From the NCBI GenBank assembly GCA_025267735.1, contig CM046299.1, positions 12,546,232 to 12,610,231 of the forward strand: DNA of 64,000 nucleotides, given 5' to 3'. Source of the DNA: Mactra quadrangularis (Eukaryota > Mollusca > Bivalvia > Venerida > Mactridae). A program made the position numbers and the translations under genes. Below the pieces are notes generated by a model, which saw nothing but the letters and a program-made list of their open reading frames with translations, did no database searches and was not told the origin of the DNA. Positions 9,401 to 24,400 of the stretch are shown here, piece after piece (the first letter of the stretch is position 1; each line of letters starts with the position of its first letter).

Positions 9401-12400
9401 TATACCTTTGAGTCTATGTATGCCGAATTTGGCTCTTATTGGATAATATTTCCTGTAATATTTTATTTATTTATTGGATTTAACGCCGTATCAACACATT
9501 TTAGGTCATTTCACGGCATCCAGCGCACCTAACCTAGCTTTCCTGGACCTTTGTCTATAACCAGTACTCACCTACCCTTCCACAAGGCTGGAAACTTCTC
9601 CATATTATCTAATCAATGGAGGAAAGTTGACATTGTCTAATTTTTATGGAAGGGTATAACCTCCCTGGGTGGGATTCGAACCCGTACCCCCCGAGATTCT
9701 GAATCCTGGCGCGCTACCAATTGTGCTATTGACCCAGATTATTTCCTGTCAACAATGGTAAAAGTTTCAAATAAAACTATTTTGGCACTATCTGGGATTC
9801 TGATAAAATGGCTTCCTGAGTCCATTAAAAATCCAACTCTTATTGATATGCTCAGTCTGTTTTAGCTACTAATTTAATTTTGAAATTATGTTTAACTATG
9901 TGTGTGGGTGTGTTGAATTGCAGGAATCATTACTTATAATTTGTTCATGCTATTCATTTTGAAATTATTTGCCTTGCTATATGTCAGTTTTAGCTACACA
10001 CCCTTCATGTAGCATGGGCTGCCAGTTATATCTTTAAACACTTACCAATGCTTTCTTAAGGGTTGTTAAATCATATGATACTTCATCAACCAGATTATTT
10101 TGAAGACTTGTTCATGGACTAAGTATTAAGGTTTTACTGTATTTAGGTATGTGTGAGGCATCAAGGGTTTAGTTGTTATACAATATGACAGGTTTCTGTA
10201 AATCTAAACTTCTCTTACAGTATTTATTGTAATCTATGGTATTTGACATGTTTTGTCATTTGTTGTGACAACAATGCATGTGGTTGCCATAGTAACAGGA
10301 GGTATTTTGTATAACATTCTTTGTTTTGCATTATTTCATATATTGGTACACATTCTAGCATATTTTGATCATTCCTTTGTTTATTACCCCTTATTTCTTA
10401 CTTTATTCCTAGAATTATTTACTTGGTCACACATTACTTAGCTATGATACTTGGCCACAATTACTTGGATTCATTACTTGGGCACTTTTACTTGCATTAA
10501 ATTAATTTGTTGGTCACTAATTACTTGAATTGGTTATTTTGTCATTATGTACTTGGATTTTTGTTTTGTCACTTTTTACTTGGATTTATTACTTAGTCCT
10601 CACTACTTTGACTCATTACTTGGTCACTATTTACTTGACTGTGTTACTTGGCCACAAATTACTTGGATTATCACTAATTCCTAGGTTTTGTGTCTTGATT
10701 TCTTATTACTAATGTTTTTCACTTAGCCACTACAGTGGATCTTGTGTTAAGCGACCATCCAAGGGAGAGACAAAAAGTGGTCGTTTAAGACAATGGTCTC
10801 TTAAGACAAATGTTGATTACGACGTTGAAACCGTCCTGACATTCTAAAATTCGTCATTTTCGTAGAACATTAATCTGTCAACGGGACGATTTTGACTGAT
10901 GGATTTTCATTCAAATGTCGTCAAATACATACAAATGATGAGAATATAGATTTTCTTTCTTCTTAACATCCTAAATTCAGGTTCAAATTGCAATTATATA
11001 CTTAATTAAGTAAAACTGCGAAACAGTCGTTTTTGTTTACGTACATGTTAAAATCCGGGCATTTTCCGGAATTTTCGCCATTATAACAATCAATATATTT
11101 AAGTCATCAGAGTAAATGCTGTTACATTTGAAACAGTGAAATTTAAACAATTAATGATAATTAGTAGTGATAATCGTCAACACCCAAGCTACTTCTTTGT
11201 TCTAACAAGCGCTGCAATATTCATGTGTAAAAATGTTGGCCTTGTTAATATTGAAAGTAGAACGTGACGCTATTTTCGGAAAACGTGTTTATAATGTCCT
11301 CAATATTGACCTTTCTTTGTTTAAATAAACAAATTGTTTCCGTGTTCGTATTTTTAAATAAATATTATTTTACACGTTCTATGCACGTATAAAAAGTCAA
11401 ATTAGCAGTCTCTAGAAATGTTTTGGAAAATGATTACTCTCTACGGTGATAGAACGGTCAGAACGGATGTTTTAATTGACCCTTATACGGGACTAATTGT
11501 TCAATGTGTATTATGTCATTACATTATAATTGGTTAGTATTAGTGTCACTTTGTTGATTGTTCCCACTACCCCCTTATCTTACAGTATTTATGACTGTTA
11601 ATTATTGATTTTTAGAGCCTGACATACGAGTTTAGGTGATAGACATTGAGGCGACGTATATTTTTGATTACCGATTTTTAACGATTTTGCCAAATTAGAT
11701 TTATTTGACCCGGTCGTTTAACACAAATAAGTCAGTCAGTTTCGACCAGAATGTGCGGTCGCTGGTCGCGTTAGACAAAAGTCGCTTAAGACAAAGATTT
11801 AAATAGTAAAATTGGTTGGTGGGTACTCAGAGTGGCCGCTTAGTGCAAATGGTCGTTTAGGAGACGTGGTCGCTTATGCAAGATTTACTGTAATTACTTA
11901 GAACTGTTACTTGGTCACTCGCTACTTAGATTTGTTACTTGGTCACTAATTACTTGGTAATGTAACTTGGTCACCCCCTACTTGGATTTTTTACTTGGTC
12001 ACTTATTCCTTGATTTTTTGTCTTAATCACTAATTACTAGGATTCATTAAATGTTCACTAATTACTAATTACCAATTTGGTCAATTTGCTTGCTTTGGTC
12101 ACTACCAATTTGAGAATTGTATATTATAGGTGAATCTTGCATACAAAGGTAAGATGCCCTGTCTATTTTATCTCTCTTACTGAGACATTGAGCAAAAACA
12201 ATATAATTTTTATACCCCCGCTTCGAAGAAGAGGGGGGTATACTGTTTTACCCTTGTCCGTGCGTGTGTGCGTCCGTCCGTCCGTCCGTTACAAAATTTC
12301 CGTCACAGTTTTCTCAGCAACTAGACCATGCAGCAGCCTGAAACTTTGCATATTGCTTCATCCTATAGTCCCATGTGGTGTAAAGCGATTTCATGCTCCT

Positions 12401-15400
12401 TACTCATCTACTTCCTGTTTGTCGCATATTTTTAGATTTTGGCGGGGGTATCACTAGTGAGCATTAGCTCACAGATTTACTTGTTGATCATGCAGCAAAC
12501 TTATAATAGTGTATAATTTTACTTCCTGAATACAACACTCAATGTACAGCCTATTTCAATCTATGTTTGATCTGAACTCCACCAAAAATCAATTGATAAG
12601 CCATCATCAGTCAAAATGTTAAGGAAAATTTATGTTTTTGATACTATCAGACATCAAACAGAATTAATTATTGCAAGTCTTAGATAAGGTCTTGTAATTT
12701 TAGACAAAAAGTAACAATTTGCCTTAATATCAAGAATCTAACATGATGCAGCTTGGCTAAATGATGAAATTATGGCCTGTAAGAAAGAAGGATAATTAGA
12801 TTTTAGAATAAAACCCTCTCTTTAAATAACAGACTGATAAACTTTCTGTTATTTTGATAGTCTGGCAAATATTTTACTATTCTTAACCTCTGGGAATGTT
12901 TTTACTCTTTGCTCAATTTTTTTTGTATTTTATCTATTGCTGTAGATCTAATTAATTTCTTTAAATATCAGACTTTAGGAGCATTGTTGGGTTGTTTGGC
13001 TTACATGCTGATTATTATGCCCCCGCTTCGAAGAAGAGGGGGGTATACTGTTTTACCCTTGTCTGTGCGTGCGTGTGTGCGTGCGTGCATCCGTTACAAA
13101 ATTTCCGTCGCAGTTTTCTCAGCAACTATAACATGCAGCAGCCTAATACTTTGCATATTGCTTCATCCCATAGTCCCATGTGGTGCAAAGCGATTTCATG
13201 CTCCTTGCTCATCTACTTCCTGTTTGTCGCATATTTTTTTTCTATTCTTACAAATTGACATTTACCGGCCCAAGACTTACAAGAATTAATGAAATTTGTA
13301 TATAAAGTCTCATTTTCGATATTAAAAAGTTCTCAGAATTTTTTTGCATTGATTTTCAATTATGGTTAAAAAATGTTGATATATACACATACTTTATTGA
13401 ATTTCTCAAAAAACTTTATTAGGCCACAACAAGTTGATCATATGTTCTATGGATTTTTCTGGAAAAAAAATGGGGTGAGCTAGTGAAGAAATTTTTTTTT
13501 AAAAAGTCTTTATTCACTTGCTTTATATAGCCGTTTGACCAAATTTTTATGGGCGAGCAAGGAAATAAAAATATTTTTTTTTGTAAAAACCGTCAAAATT
13601 AAGGTGCGAGCAAATCCATAGAACATATGATCAATTTGTTGTGGCCTTATAGATATATTACCTAAAATCTAATATTCTCTATGTAAACAATAATACTACC
13701 AGTATGTCATCGTATTCACCTAACCCCTTATTGTACTCAATAAATTTTGTGAAATAATTACTTCTGATTTTTTTTTGAAAATGAAATATATGAAAATTTT
13801 CTTGAAAATCTTCTAAAGATATATCGACTGATGGTGAACAATAGTAAAAGATATTTATTAAGGAACATATTGACTGTTTCATTACAAGAATTTTAAGATC
13901 TATATTTTCTGAGAAACGACTTTGAACTTCTCAAACTAATCATTGGAGAATTTGCTGTCGAAAGTTTTCTGTCGAAAGCCTAGTCTTGACAGTTAGTTGG
14001 CCTAATATCAATATTTTTGTTAGCTTGTATTATTGGTTTGCCATTTCTTTATTTATGTTTTTCATTGTAATTATAGATTAGTTTCAGTAATTAACAAAAT
14101 TATTTGTAGGTATACTATTGTCTTGCTAATTTGTTTTTGTTGTTTTTGGTGCCGGGATGTATATCATTTATCGCTTATACATGCAGGGTAAGTGCCCTTG
14201 AGATTTATGTTGAATGTCACCATTTCCTGAAGGCTTACGAATTCTTGATTATCTAATTTAACACTCATTAGAACTCGGTCTTTATTGTAAGTTTAATGGC
14301 GGCAGGATGGTATAACGTATCTATGTCCTATCTATGTCTGTTTTGGGGAACTTTTATCATGGACGCGTTTTAGGTAAAGTTTTATCGCGGACACTTATTG
14401 ATTAAACAGTGACTGATTGGTTTCGTTATCAATTTCTATTACTGCCTGCCAATAAAAGATTGTTTTCCACTATATTGTCACTGGAGAATAGTTGTTTGGA
14501 TTGGAATCTGGTTTGTGTCTGCAGACGTCACTTTTGCCGTCTGCTTGCGCAATTAAATTACCGTTTACAACATGGTATTTGTCAGTAAACATAATCCTCA
14601 TAACACATCGTACTGCATGCTTGCAATTCCTATAAATACTAATTGACCCCTTTGAAATCGAGCGACATCTTGATATGGAAAATCAATTAGGTTATGATTA
14701 GCGGTGCTTGATGCCCGTCTGCCGCAAACCTTATTAGTGAACATGCAAATTATGTGTTAGCAGTTTTTCATTTAGTGCTGCATTATTTGATGAACCCTTT
14801 CTTGATGAAGTTATTAATAATTTGAAATTAGGGGCAGTGGTGGGATCAATAAGGGATCTGATATTGACTCTAATTTCCCCAGAATTCCAGAGGCTTTGGT
14901 AGGAATCATTTATCAGACTGTGTCTTTTTTTCTGATGTAATAAATGACATAAACGGGTTTAAATTTAATTAACTAGGGTTTCCAGTATTAGCATCTAAGA
15001 GAAATTTTGACTGACATATTGATCATCTTCATTTTATTTCTGTGGCCATTGAAAGCCTCTTTGTCATTTTGAATACCAGCATGTATTTTTACTTCTCCCA
15101 AAAATGGATCTCTTTTGCCGCATGTAACAAATTAGAGACTTAATGTTCATGCTAAAACATTAACTGTATTCAATTAGGAGAGACAAAGTATTGAAATGCA
15201 CTGAATTTTCTGTAATTGAGTGCTTTTAATTTATAGAGAGATAGAAAGTGAGAGAAGTGGGGGGGGGGGGGGGGGGAGATGGAGGGGTTGATTATTTTGA
15301 TTGATTCCAATTACAGATGACTGTGGTCATTATGAGGTTTTTTTGATGGATAGTTGATTTTCTTGTCAATAGTTTAATTTATTGACTTTGATTTATGCTT

Positions 15401-18400
15401 AATAAAGCTCAAACCAGAGTTCTTTAGACAGTTTTCTATTAGCATGATTTTCATTCTAATGTCTCTACACCGATATTTTGCAATATAACCTGATTATAAT
15501 CAAACTCAAGCTTTTTAAGCACCCATCCATAAGCCAGCTGTGCAAGGACTTCCCTACAAAGAGCTAATAAATTGTCTAAACAACTAGCCACACAGCCATC
15601 TTTTTGCTCTCTCTTAAACTTTTATTATCAAGCCTATCTCAACCAACATGTGTCGCCTAAGGAGCGGACTTGGCTGAGCGGTTACGACATTGGGCTGGTA
15701 ATCATTGGATTAGTTCAAATCCATTCCAAACCTTCCAGTTGTTTCCTTGATTAAGAACCTTCATGCTATTGGCTCAGAATTTGGATACCAGGAAGCTGAC
15801 TCCAAACTGATTAAAAAAGTTGTGAGACCTTGTTCCACAATTCGGAGCTGAAATAAAGTAATATCAACAAAACTTACATGTGCTGCCTAGTGGCTGTTTC
15901 ATTCCTATAATAATTCCAACATCTGGATGGCTGCATTTTGCTATTCAATAGTTTTGAATATTAATATTACCTTATTAAGGATATTTTATATTCATTTCCA
16001 ATCTAGGTTGCATGTTTAAGACTCATTTATGTTCAAGAGAGATTATTCTTTCATTTGAGGAGAAAGTCTGTCAGCTAGTCTTTTGTCTCGTAATGTGATT
16101 TTATGGGATTTAATGCTTTTAAAAAATCAAGAATATTGTATAATCTGTTGTCAGGAGTCTTTGGAATGTTGGAACAATTGGAGACCATTTGTTCCGACCG
16201 GAAAACGAACCAAATTAGCAAGTCACTGAAATGCAACTTAAATATGCAGGGAACAAAAGCTTTTCCCTTTTAAGATGTGAATAGCATTGACTTAGGTCTT
16301 AATCACTCCCTTGTGATTACGGAATCTGATTAAGAAGAAAATATTTTTGTACCAGAATGAATGTCTAGTGAGATTGAGGTATTAATCTGAATGTAGAAAA
16401 AACTGATAGAGAAAAAAAAATCTGAAGAAATGTCACTTAGATAATTTCTCTAACTGAAGAAAGGTTATGAGTTCATTGATGAGACTTTACTAAATGGTGT
16501 GTTGATGTTCAATAGTAAATGATCCAGTGCTGTTGCTGAGTGAATATTTTTTTGTGGATTTGATTGAATGAAATTTGTGTAGGAGAAGTGAACCAGTGGT
16601 AGGACACTTGCTTAGAATAGAGAGGTCACTGTTTCAAACCCCACAAGATGGCATGTGGCATTACCTTGAAGGTGATCTTTACAAAAATTGTTTAAAATTA
16701 GTACATACCCCTTGGTTTCAATAGACACTTGGCCTAGAAGTCAACATATTTAATTAAAGGAATCTTAAATTTCTGTAACGGTTAGGCCTGGTGCTTTAAT
16801 AGTTGGCATGTGTCATCATTTCAAGGTCCTTTACAAAGTTTGGAAAAATTATGGCCGTAGGGTAAAAAATTTGGCCCCACTCAGGGGGATCTCAGTTTTC
16901 ATACTGCTGAATATGGAAGTTTTGAAATCTTGTGATGGATGCCCTAAGAATCAAGATCTCCAATGAGGAGTTCAGATTCGTCAGAATTCTCTCCTTTTAG
17001 CTAAAATAAGGGTCACTTTTGACAAATGGTGTCTCTCCCATTACAGCTCACTTTTTGATGTTATTTTTATAGAGTTTACTTTCCCTTCATAATAAATCAA
17101 AGTTACTGTCCAGGAATTGTCATTAGTCCTGCTGTTTAGTTAAGAGGGATTTTGAAATTCTTCTCATTCTTGGATTTAATAGACTGACAGTCATCACTGC
17201 GGTGACTATGTATTTACATTGAGTCACCCAACTTATATATTGATTCTTGTCAATAGTTTTTTGTGAAAATTTCTCTGAAATTTGTTTTTTTGACATGATT
17301 ATGACAGACTGTTATGGACAGCCCATGATTACTGACTGTTTTCTTTTCAACTTGGTTTGATTAATGTTGTTTATGATTGTTGGCTACATTATGGAAACAT
17401 CTGTTTTAAATGACCTGTAGACTTTAGGTTTCATTGTCTGAAGACCTCTTTATTTCATACATTTCAAGCTTTAATAGGGCTATGCCTAATGCTGCTTTAA
17501 GCTTTTCCACTAGTGACTTGAAAGGTTCTTCTTAACCATTTTATTGACTTTAACTCATGTTGCTTATCACTTGAGGATGAATTCATATCTTATTTCAAAG
17601 TTTATGCTACATTTAAATCTGACCAATTTAGGAATGTCTTCTATATTTACCTGTTCAGCATAAATTCCAGTCTTGACCGAGTTCAAGATAAAGTCCAGTC
17701 TACTATACAAGCTCAGGATAAACTCCACTATCAGTGACTAAAAGTTCCAAAAGTTTAGGATAAACTCCATACCTCTCAGTTCTGAAAGTCTTGGAAGTGT
17801 TTACCATCAACCTAATAGAAGTCAGTAGGGAGAGATTTAAAGAAATGTTTAGAGAGAGTATTGTATGATTTTATTGTATGGACATTTGGACAGTTATAGT
17901 GACAATATCTGTGATGAGACATTGTCAGTCTACAAAATGGCTTAATCTAATCTGGGGGATATAAGAATGCAGATTTTCTTCTACCAGATTGTTCGGTAGT
18001 TTCCTCATATTCTATGAAATGAGGGAATTAATCAAGATTTGTGTTATCTGAGTAAATTGGATGAGGGCAGTGTAAACAGATTAAAGAAGCGAAATGTCCA
18101 TTTTGTTCCTATGGTGTCCCCAAGGACAGAACATGCCTGTCAATCACCTAATGAAATGAGGTTAAAGAGATTTAAGGGTTCTAAAGTACTCTCAGACGAT
18201 TTAAGACTTTTTTCCATAATAAAAGTTATTCTTGAGCAAACTGATGTTAACAAAAATTGTACATTTGATTTGACAAATACTCTTTTGACCATATTGTATT
18301 GGCTCAAATGTGATGTTGGGGTCAATGGATTGGTCTGTAACCCCTAGATTTATGAATAAATTGTAAAATATACATTTGTAATGATAAATATTGTATGTGT

Positions 18401-21400
18401 TTTGCCAAAGCAGTCTACCTCTAAATTTTCTCAAAAGCTAGCCCAAGTTATTATGTTTTTAGCTTCAGACAAAATTATCAACTAGCCCCACTGTATATGA
18501 ATTTATGCAACTTAGTAATTTCCTCTAGCCTGAATCAATTTTCAATAGTTGAAGGTTTTTAGTGAGTTGGTTTAGATTATTCCTGCTTAGTATAGAAATC
18601 TTTATAGGAACCAGCTTGGCTTCAGTCTTTGCCTTAAATTATATCTAGTAATAATCATATATATTTACATTTTATAGTTAATATGGGTCAAATTATCAAT
18701 TTTAAGCTTGGTCTAATAAAATTAGTAATTTTCACTTGCTCAAACCATTTTCACTTGTTCTTGGCTTCTGACTATTTGAACGAGGCATTTCATGCATTTC
18801 ATCATGGAATGATTTTAAACTGTTTCGAATCCAGGTTATAATGGAGAATTTAAATAAATTACTAAAAAAAATTGAACAAATTGTTGGGGAATTTTTGAAG
18901 TTTGGTTGTAAACACTTACTTTCTGATTCAAACTAAAAGTTATGTTGTGTAAAACAAAAAATATAATCCTATTAAATAGCAAAAAAGTGTACAGTCAGTC
19001 TAGCACTGTCTGGAATAAGGTTAACCTGTAAGTTAGTATATTAAGAGAAATAAGAAGTAGTTGTATGATGAAAACTGACATTAATCATCTCTCATGCATT
19101 ATTGAAAACATCCACCATGAACCCATTAACTTTTAGACTTGCTGATTGCTCTACATTCTTCACAAGTTTCTGTTGTCAGACCTCCTGTATTGTATTCATC
19201 ATTTATTGCTACCAGGTACATCCCAGGGGCAGATCCATGATTTTTTCTAGGGGGGGGGGGGGGGGGGGCGGGGTCCAAACTTATCCTAGGGGGGGGTCCA
19301 AACTTTAGAACCACAAGCACTTTATACACTGTTAGCAGAGCTGCAGAATAATGCAAACTGATAAAAAAATAATAAAAAATATTTAACTACTAGATCTATG
19401 TTTAGCAAAAAGGCAAGCAAAGCGAGCACAAGTAAAAATGCTTCATGCTACTTAGAAAAGGCTTACATTTCAGAACTTTCAGGAGGGTTCCACACCCCCC
19501 TCCCCCCTTTAGATCTAGCCCTATGCATCCAGGTATCACTTATGGTACTATTCTAGTATTTTATGGGCTGATCTCGGACTAGGGGTACTATGATGAAACT
19601 TGGCTAAAAGTAATTAACTCATCAGTCAGCTTCTTAAATTTTGTCTAGCAATATCTGAATTTATTGTTCTATGTAAATGGGCGAAATTGTCAACTAGCCT
19701 AACTACATAAAATAGATTATTTTCACCAGCCTGAATTAATTGATTCTTTTACCAGGTTTTATTTAATGTCATTTATAGTGGCAGGCTCATCTAGCATTCC
19801 TTGACTTTCATCAATAACCAGTGCTCACTTTGTAACCCTTTCCACAAGGTTGAGGACTTCTCCATATACCTCTCTAATAGAAGAAATTTGATTTTATTGT
19901 CTAATTTTAATGGAAAAACATAATCAGTTTTTGTGAGTCTTGAACCAGCCCTTTAAGGCACTAGATTAAAAATTCTGCGAAAAACCTTATTGCCGCATGG
20001 ACCAGGGTTTGGGGATCCCTTTTGTCATTCAATTATTTGTTTACAGCAACATTGGCAATTTTTTGCATGTGTCAGAAATCTCTAACATGGCTTGAGCATT
20101 TATTATTAACAATCTCTTCAAACCAACTTTGGAAATGAAGACAAGCCTACATTAACATTATAAAGTAATTGAAATGAGTCTTAAATTTGATCCATTGGCA
20201 ATATATATTTTCTCGTCTGTTCAGCCAATATGCTTTTTTCACCTGAAGACCAGATTCCTACTAATACCCATACTGTATGCTGATAGGTGATATGTTTGAG
20301 GCATAAAACAAATTAAATTTATGGACAGTTTCCAGCAATAAAGGTGAGATAGTTTACTTGTAAAAATACTGCTATATTACCATTATGTTGTTGTCGGTGT
20401 GTTTTTCTCTTCCCTCAAGAGTCACTCTCATTGTTCTCATGGCTATTAATTGCTCGTTAAAAATAGGTAAATCCTAATTGCAATATCCCCAAGACCTCCA
20501 AGGTAAAACTGGTCTATATGTTTTTTAATTGTATGGTGCTAGGTTAGTGCAAAACTAGCCTATATCCTTCTTGATTTACATGTTGATTGGGCTAGTTTTA
20601 CTATGACCATTGTAGCATTTGTAAGTGCCTATACCAGTATGGCACATTGGCAAAATTTCTTAACATCTCATTAGCTTGCATTTTGCTCCCTGGTACCCCC
20701 ATTTGATATCATATACTTACTGTTTCTGGTGTAAGAAGGGTACTAGAGGACCAAGTGCACTTTGCCCCCTGGTACCCTGGATTTGATATCATATACTTAT
20801 TGTTTCTAGTGTAAGAAGGGTACCAGAGGACAAAGTGCATTTTGGTCCCTGGTACCCTGGATTTTATATTATATACATATTGCTTTTGGTGTGCAATGGG
20901 TACCAGAGGACAAAAGCTCTAGGCAGCAATTTCCTTAGAAATCTGGTCACATGATCAGAAAACAGAAATATCTGACAGTTTCAGTATATTAGTAATCAGT
21001 TTTGTTTTGAGAACTGTAGACTATTAACATTTTGTATATTTATAGTTTTACCTTAGTCTGAAGTTCTAGTAATTACTGTGGTATGTTGATTGACTCTCAC
21101 TATGTATATATATGTATGGATGGATTGGTACAAAGTGTAGAAAGATATACTTCTAGAACTGATCAAGCTTGTCATAGGTTTCATGGTGAGGGCCAAGTTA
21201 AGTTGTGTGAATCTTTGGTCTTATGCCAGTTTAATGTATTATCATTTCAATAGCTCTGTGCATAACTAATCTACATTATTCTTTAGGGCTGCATACTTAA
21301 ATTGATAAATTGTGAGTGTATCACATGTGATGTATCCCATCAGAACTGTAAAATGATATTGAAGTTACTCTTACAAACATGAACTACGCTAAAACTTGAA

Positions 21401-24400
21401 AATCTTTACTTTTTTCTTTAAAAAGTCAGTATTACCTCCCTTGAAGACCCTTAAGACCCTTTAAAAATTGGAATTTATAAAGTATTTCTGTTAATGTTAT
21501 ATTTATTCATTTATCAACTATATTCACTGTAGCAGGTTTGTTCATGAAGGGCAAGAATTAACTATCATCTTCTCAAAATTCTCAAATGCTCTCATTGTCA
21601 TATATTTTACATGATGTCCACAGCCAGATTGTTCCATGATGGAAAACCCTTGCACTCAGTTAATAGCCTCAAAGTACATTGATTTATTTAGACCTTGTGT
21701 TTTTAGTTTAAGACTCATTTCATTTTAGTGCTCGATTTGAGTTGCGTATCTCTAAGTATGTTGAGCATGGATGAGTATTGTTTACTTTGGAATGTTCTGA
21801 TACTCCAGACTTCTTAGTTCTCCCTACAACTTGCATCTTGTTTGTTCATCTTAATGTTAACTGTCACATGCTTTCCATTCTCTCAAATCAAGTGTTTTTT
21901 AAGCAGTTTTTCCCCCTATTTTTTTGCTTTTTAGCACATTAACTCATTATGAACGAGGATTTCCTTTACAATGTAATGGGAAAAAGTATCAGTGAAGATC
22001 AAAGCCCAATTATTGGCTGTAAGATGGCTTGCTTACAGTGTGCAATGAATGATAATGGTACAATTTTTTGTTGTACAGAAAGCATAAAATTTGTCATTTA
22101 CATTATTAGTTTTGTTAACATTTGATTTATCCTTTTCTTGTGATTTGTTTTTCATTCTTTAATCTTTAGTGTGTGGTTTTGACTTTTTACTATTGATGAA
22201 GCATAATCAACTTGTTTTGCTTCAAAGATGCTAGTAAATGTTTATTTGTGATGAATTGTTTTTTTGTGGTACACCCTATTAGATCTGTTAAAATGTTTCA
22301 ATAAATGATATGATTATTTGCAATAACAATGATTTGGTAATTTATTTGTTATGAAAATTGAATATGTTTAGTTTATTAGCTGTAATTCATCTTGGCCTTT
22401 TTTAGTTAGGTACGTCATTATTGAGTAATGCAAATTGTTTGGGGTTTTTTAACTTTTGTTTGGGTTTTTTAAACTTAAGGTTTGGCTCACCTTTTTTGGC
22501 TTGTCATTATCATTGACATTTAGTTATAAATTTTGGGAATATTTGGCAATATTATTCAGCATTACATGGCAATGGGTCATGTGCAGTCCTCACCTTTAAG
22601 GTCAAAGTTAAGTTTAAGTTTAAGGTCAAAATACTTTCTTATTGACCAATTTCGGAAATATTTGGCAATAACATACACTGAACTGAATACTTATCAAATA
22701 TTTTGTTTCAAGTGGCATCAGAGTGTTTGTCACTTCCTATAAACATGGTTTTGTAACATTTATGTTTGTAATGAATTTATGTCACAGTGTTAGAGAAAGA
22801 GAAATGCAAAGTAGGAGATGGAAGACTTGAACCCTTGACTTACTTTTTTGCTTGGGTTTAAAGCCATAGCAACACATTGTATAGGTCATATCACAGCGGT
22901 GAGTAGGTTTCTTCATGAGCTAGCCAGGTGTCTATGACCTGCTTCCTAAGTTAGAGGCTCTACTTTCTAAACTAGTCAGACTAGTGGTGTAATAGATAAT
23001 TAATTACACTATATACAGTCCTGTTACATACCAGTTTGTTTTTTCAAAAAGATAAGAATTTGTACCAGTTTCAATATTTAGGCAAAATTCAACTTGAAGT
23101 TGATTTCTTGCAACATTTTACTTTAATGTTTATATTAAGTATTTCAGACTTGGGGAAGTTTATCAAGAGCATGTTGAATAACTCCACAGAATATTAACAT
23201 GTGAAATATGACACTTAATGAAGAATTATTTCTTTGGAATAAAGAATGCTATGCTTTTAACTCTGCATTTTATGCTACACTCTGTAATAATTGCCTAATG
23301 CTTGCCCCTCCCACTTTTAAGTATTTTATTAGTGTAAATAATTGTTAGGCGTTAAGAAAAAGGTATTAAGGTTAGACTTGTGGAACATATTATATCTGGA
23401 AATGACATAAACACTAATTGGACCTATCAAGATATTTATTGTGGTTGTTTGTAGAACTGTAAAATAAATCATTTCTACAGAGCACCTGTTTTTTTCTCCT
23501 TGTTTTAACTTGAACATACCTCAGGTATTGTTCTAGTCTATTGGATCTAATATATTAACCTACAAATTACTTGGAAAGTTCATTGGAATATATTTATATG
23601 TTCTAGACTTATAGTTTGCTCTTTTTTGCAGCGTTTGATTATGAAATTTGAAGAATGGTTGTTTGCCAGATACTGTGCTTACCACTATCTGATGGATTTC
23701 TAACATATCTATAATATTGTTGGTGTAATGAAATTTGGTTATTATTTGACATAGTTATTCCCCTTTAATGGTTAAATTGAGAAATTTCCTTCCCTGCACA
23801 ATTTCCAAAAATTGCTGGAAAACCTGATTTTGTGACAATTCCTGTCACTTGTGCTGTATAAATGGACTTAGATTTCATGTACAATTACTAATACTTCTTT
23901 ATGTTTAAAGTCACATGACCACCCTGCCAGCTCAATTGGTTGGGAACAAGTCTACTGATTGAGGGGTTGTGAGTTAGATTCCTAGGTGGGCTTTCTTTCT
24001 TGGGAGTTTGGTCATAAACTAATTTTTATGTCCATTCTCCCTCTTACCACTGAGTTATGCATCCAGTACCTGGTTTACAGCTGAAGTATCCATTAGTGAG
24101 AGATTACTATGATAGGAAGTCGGCAACCTGAAACACTTCTTTACAGGGACAGGTTTAGTGTGCTTGCATTGGAATTTTATAAATATGTAACAAGTGACAT
24201 ATAGTCATTGTTGAAATATAGTAACAAATGTTTTATATAAAGATAAAATTATCATGATAGTATCTTAGTATATAATCTAATAAAACTAACATAAAATATA
24301 TTCTTATCATTACCTCTAATCCCAGCATTGTGTAAGTCCTGTCTCATGATACCGGTACATTGTATATGAACACACCTGTTTCTTTTACATTTGTTGGGTT

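Noticed and set aside
10253..10441. Membrane-like open frame
   Set aside because: AT-rich intron read as hydrophobic codons; it ends in the TTACTTGG repeat.
12137..12457. Small protein of about 106 codons
   Set aside because: The frame is the translated mollusc-type repeat, also open at 12909-13289 and 38629-38920.
19126..19356. Proline-rich protein
   Set aside because: It is the translation of a poly-G/poly-C run.
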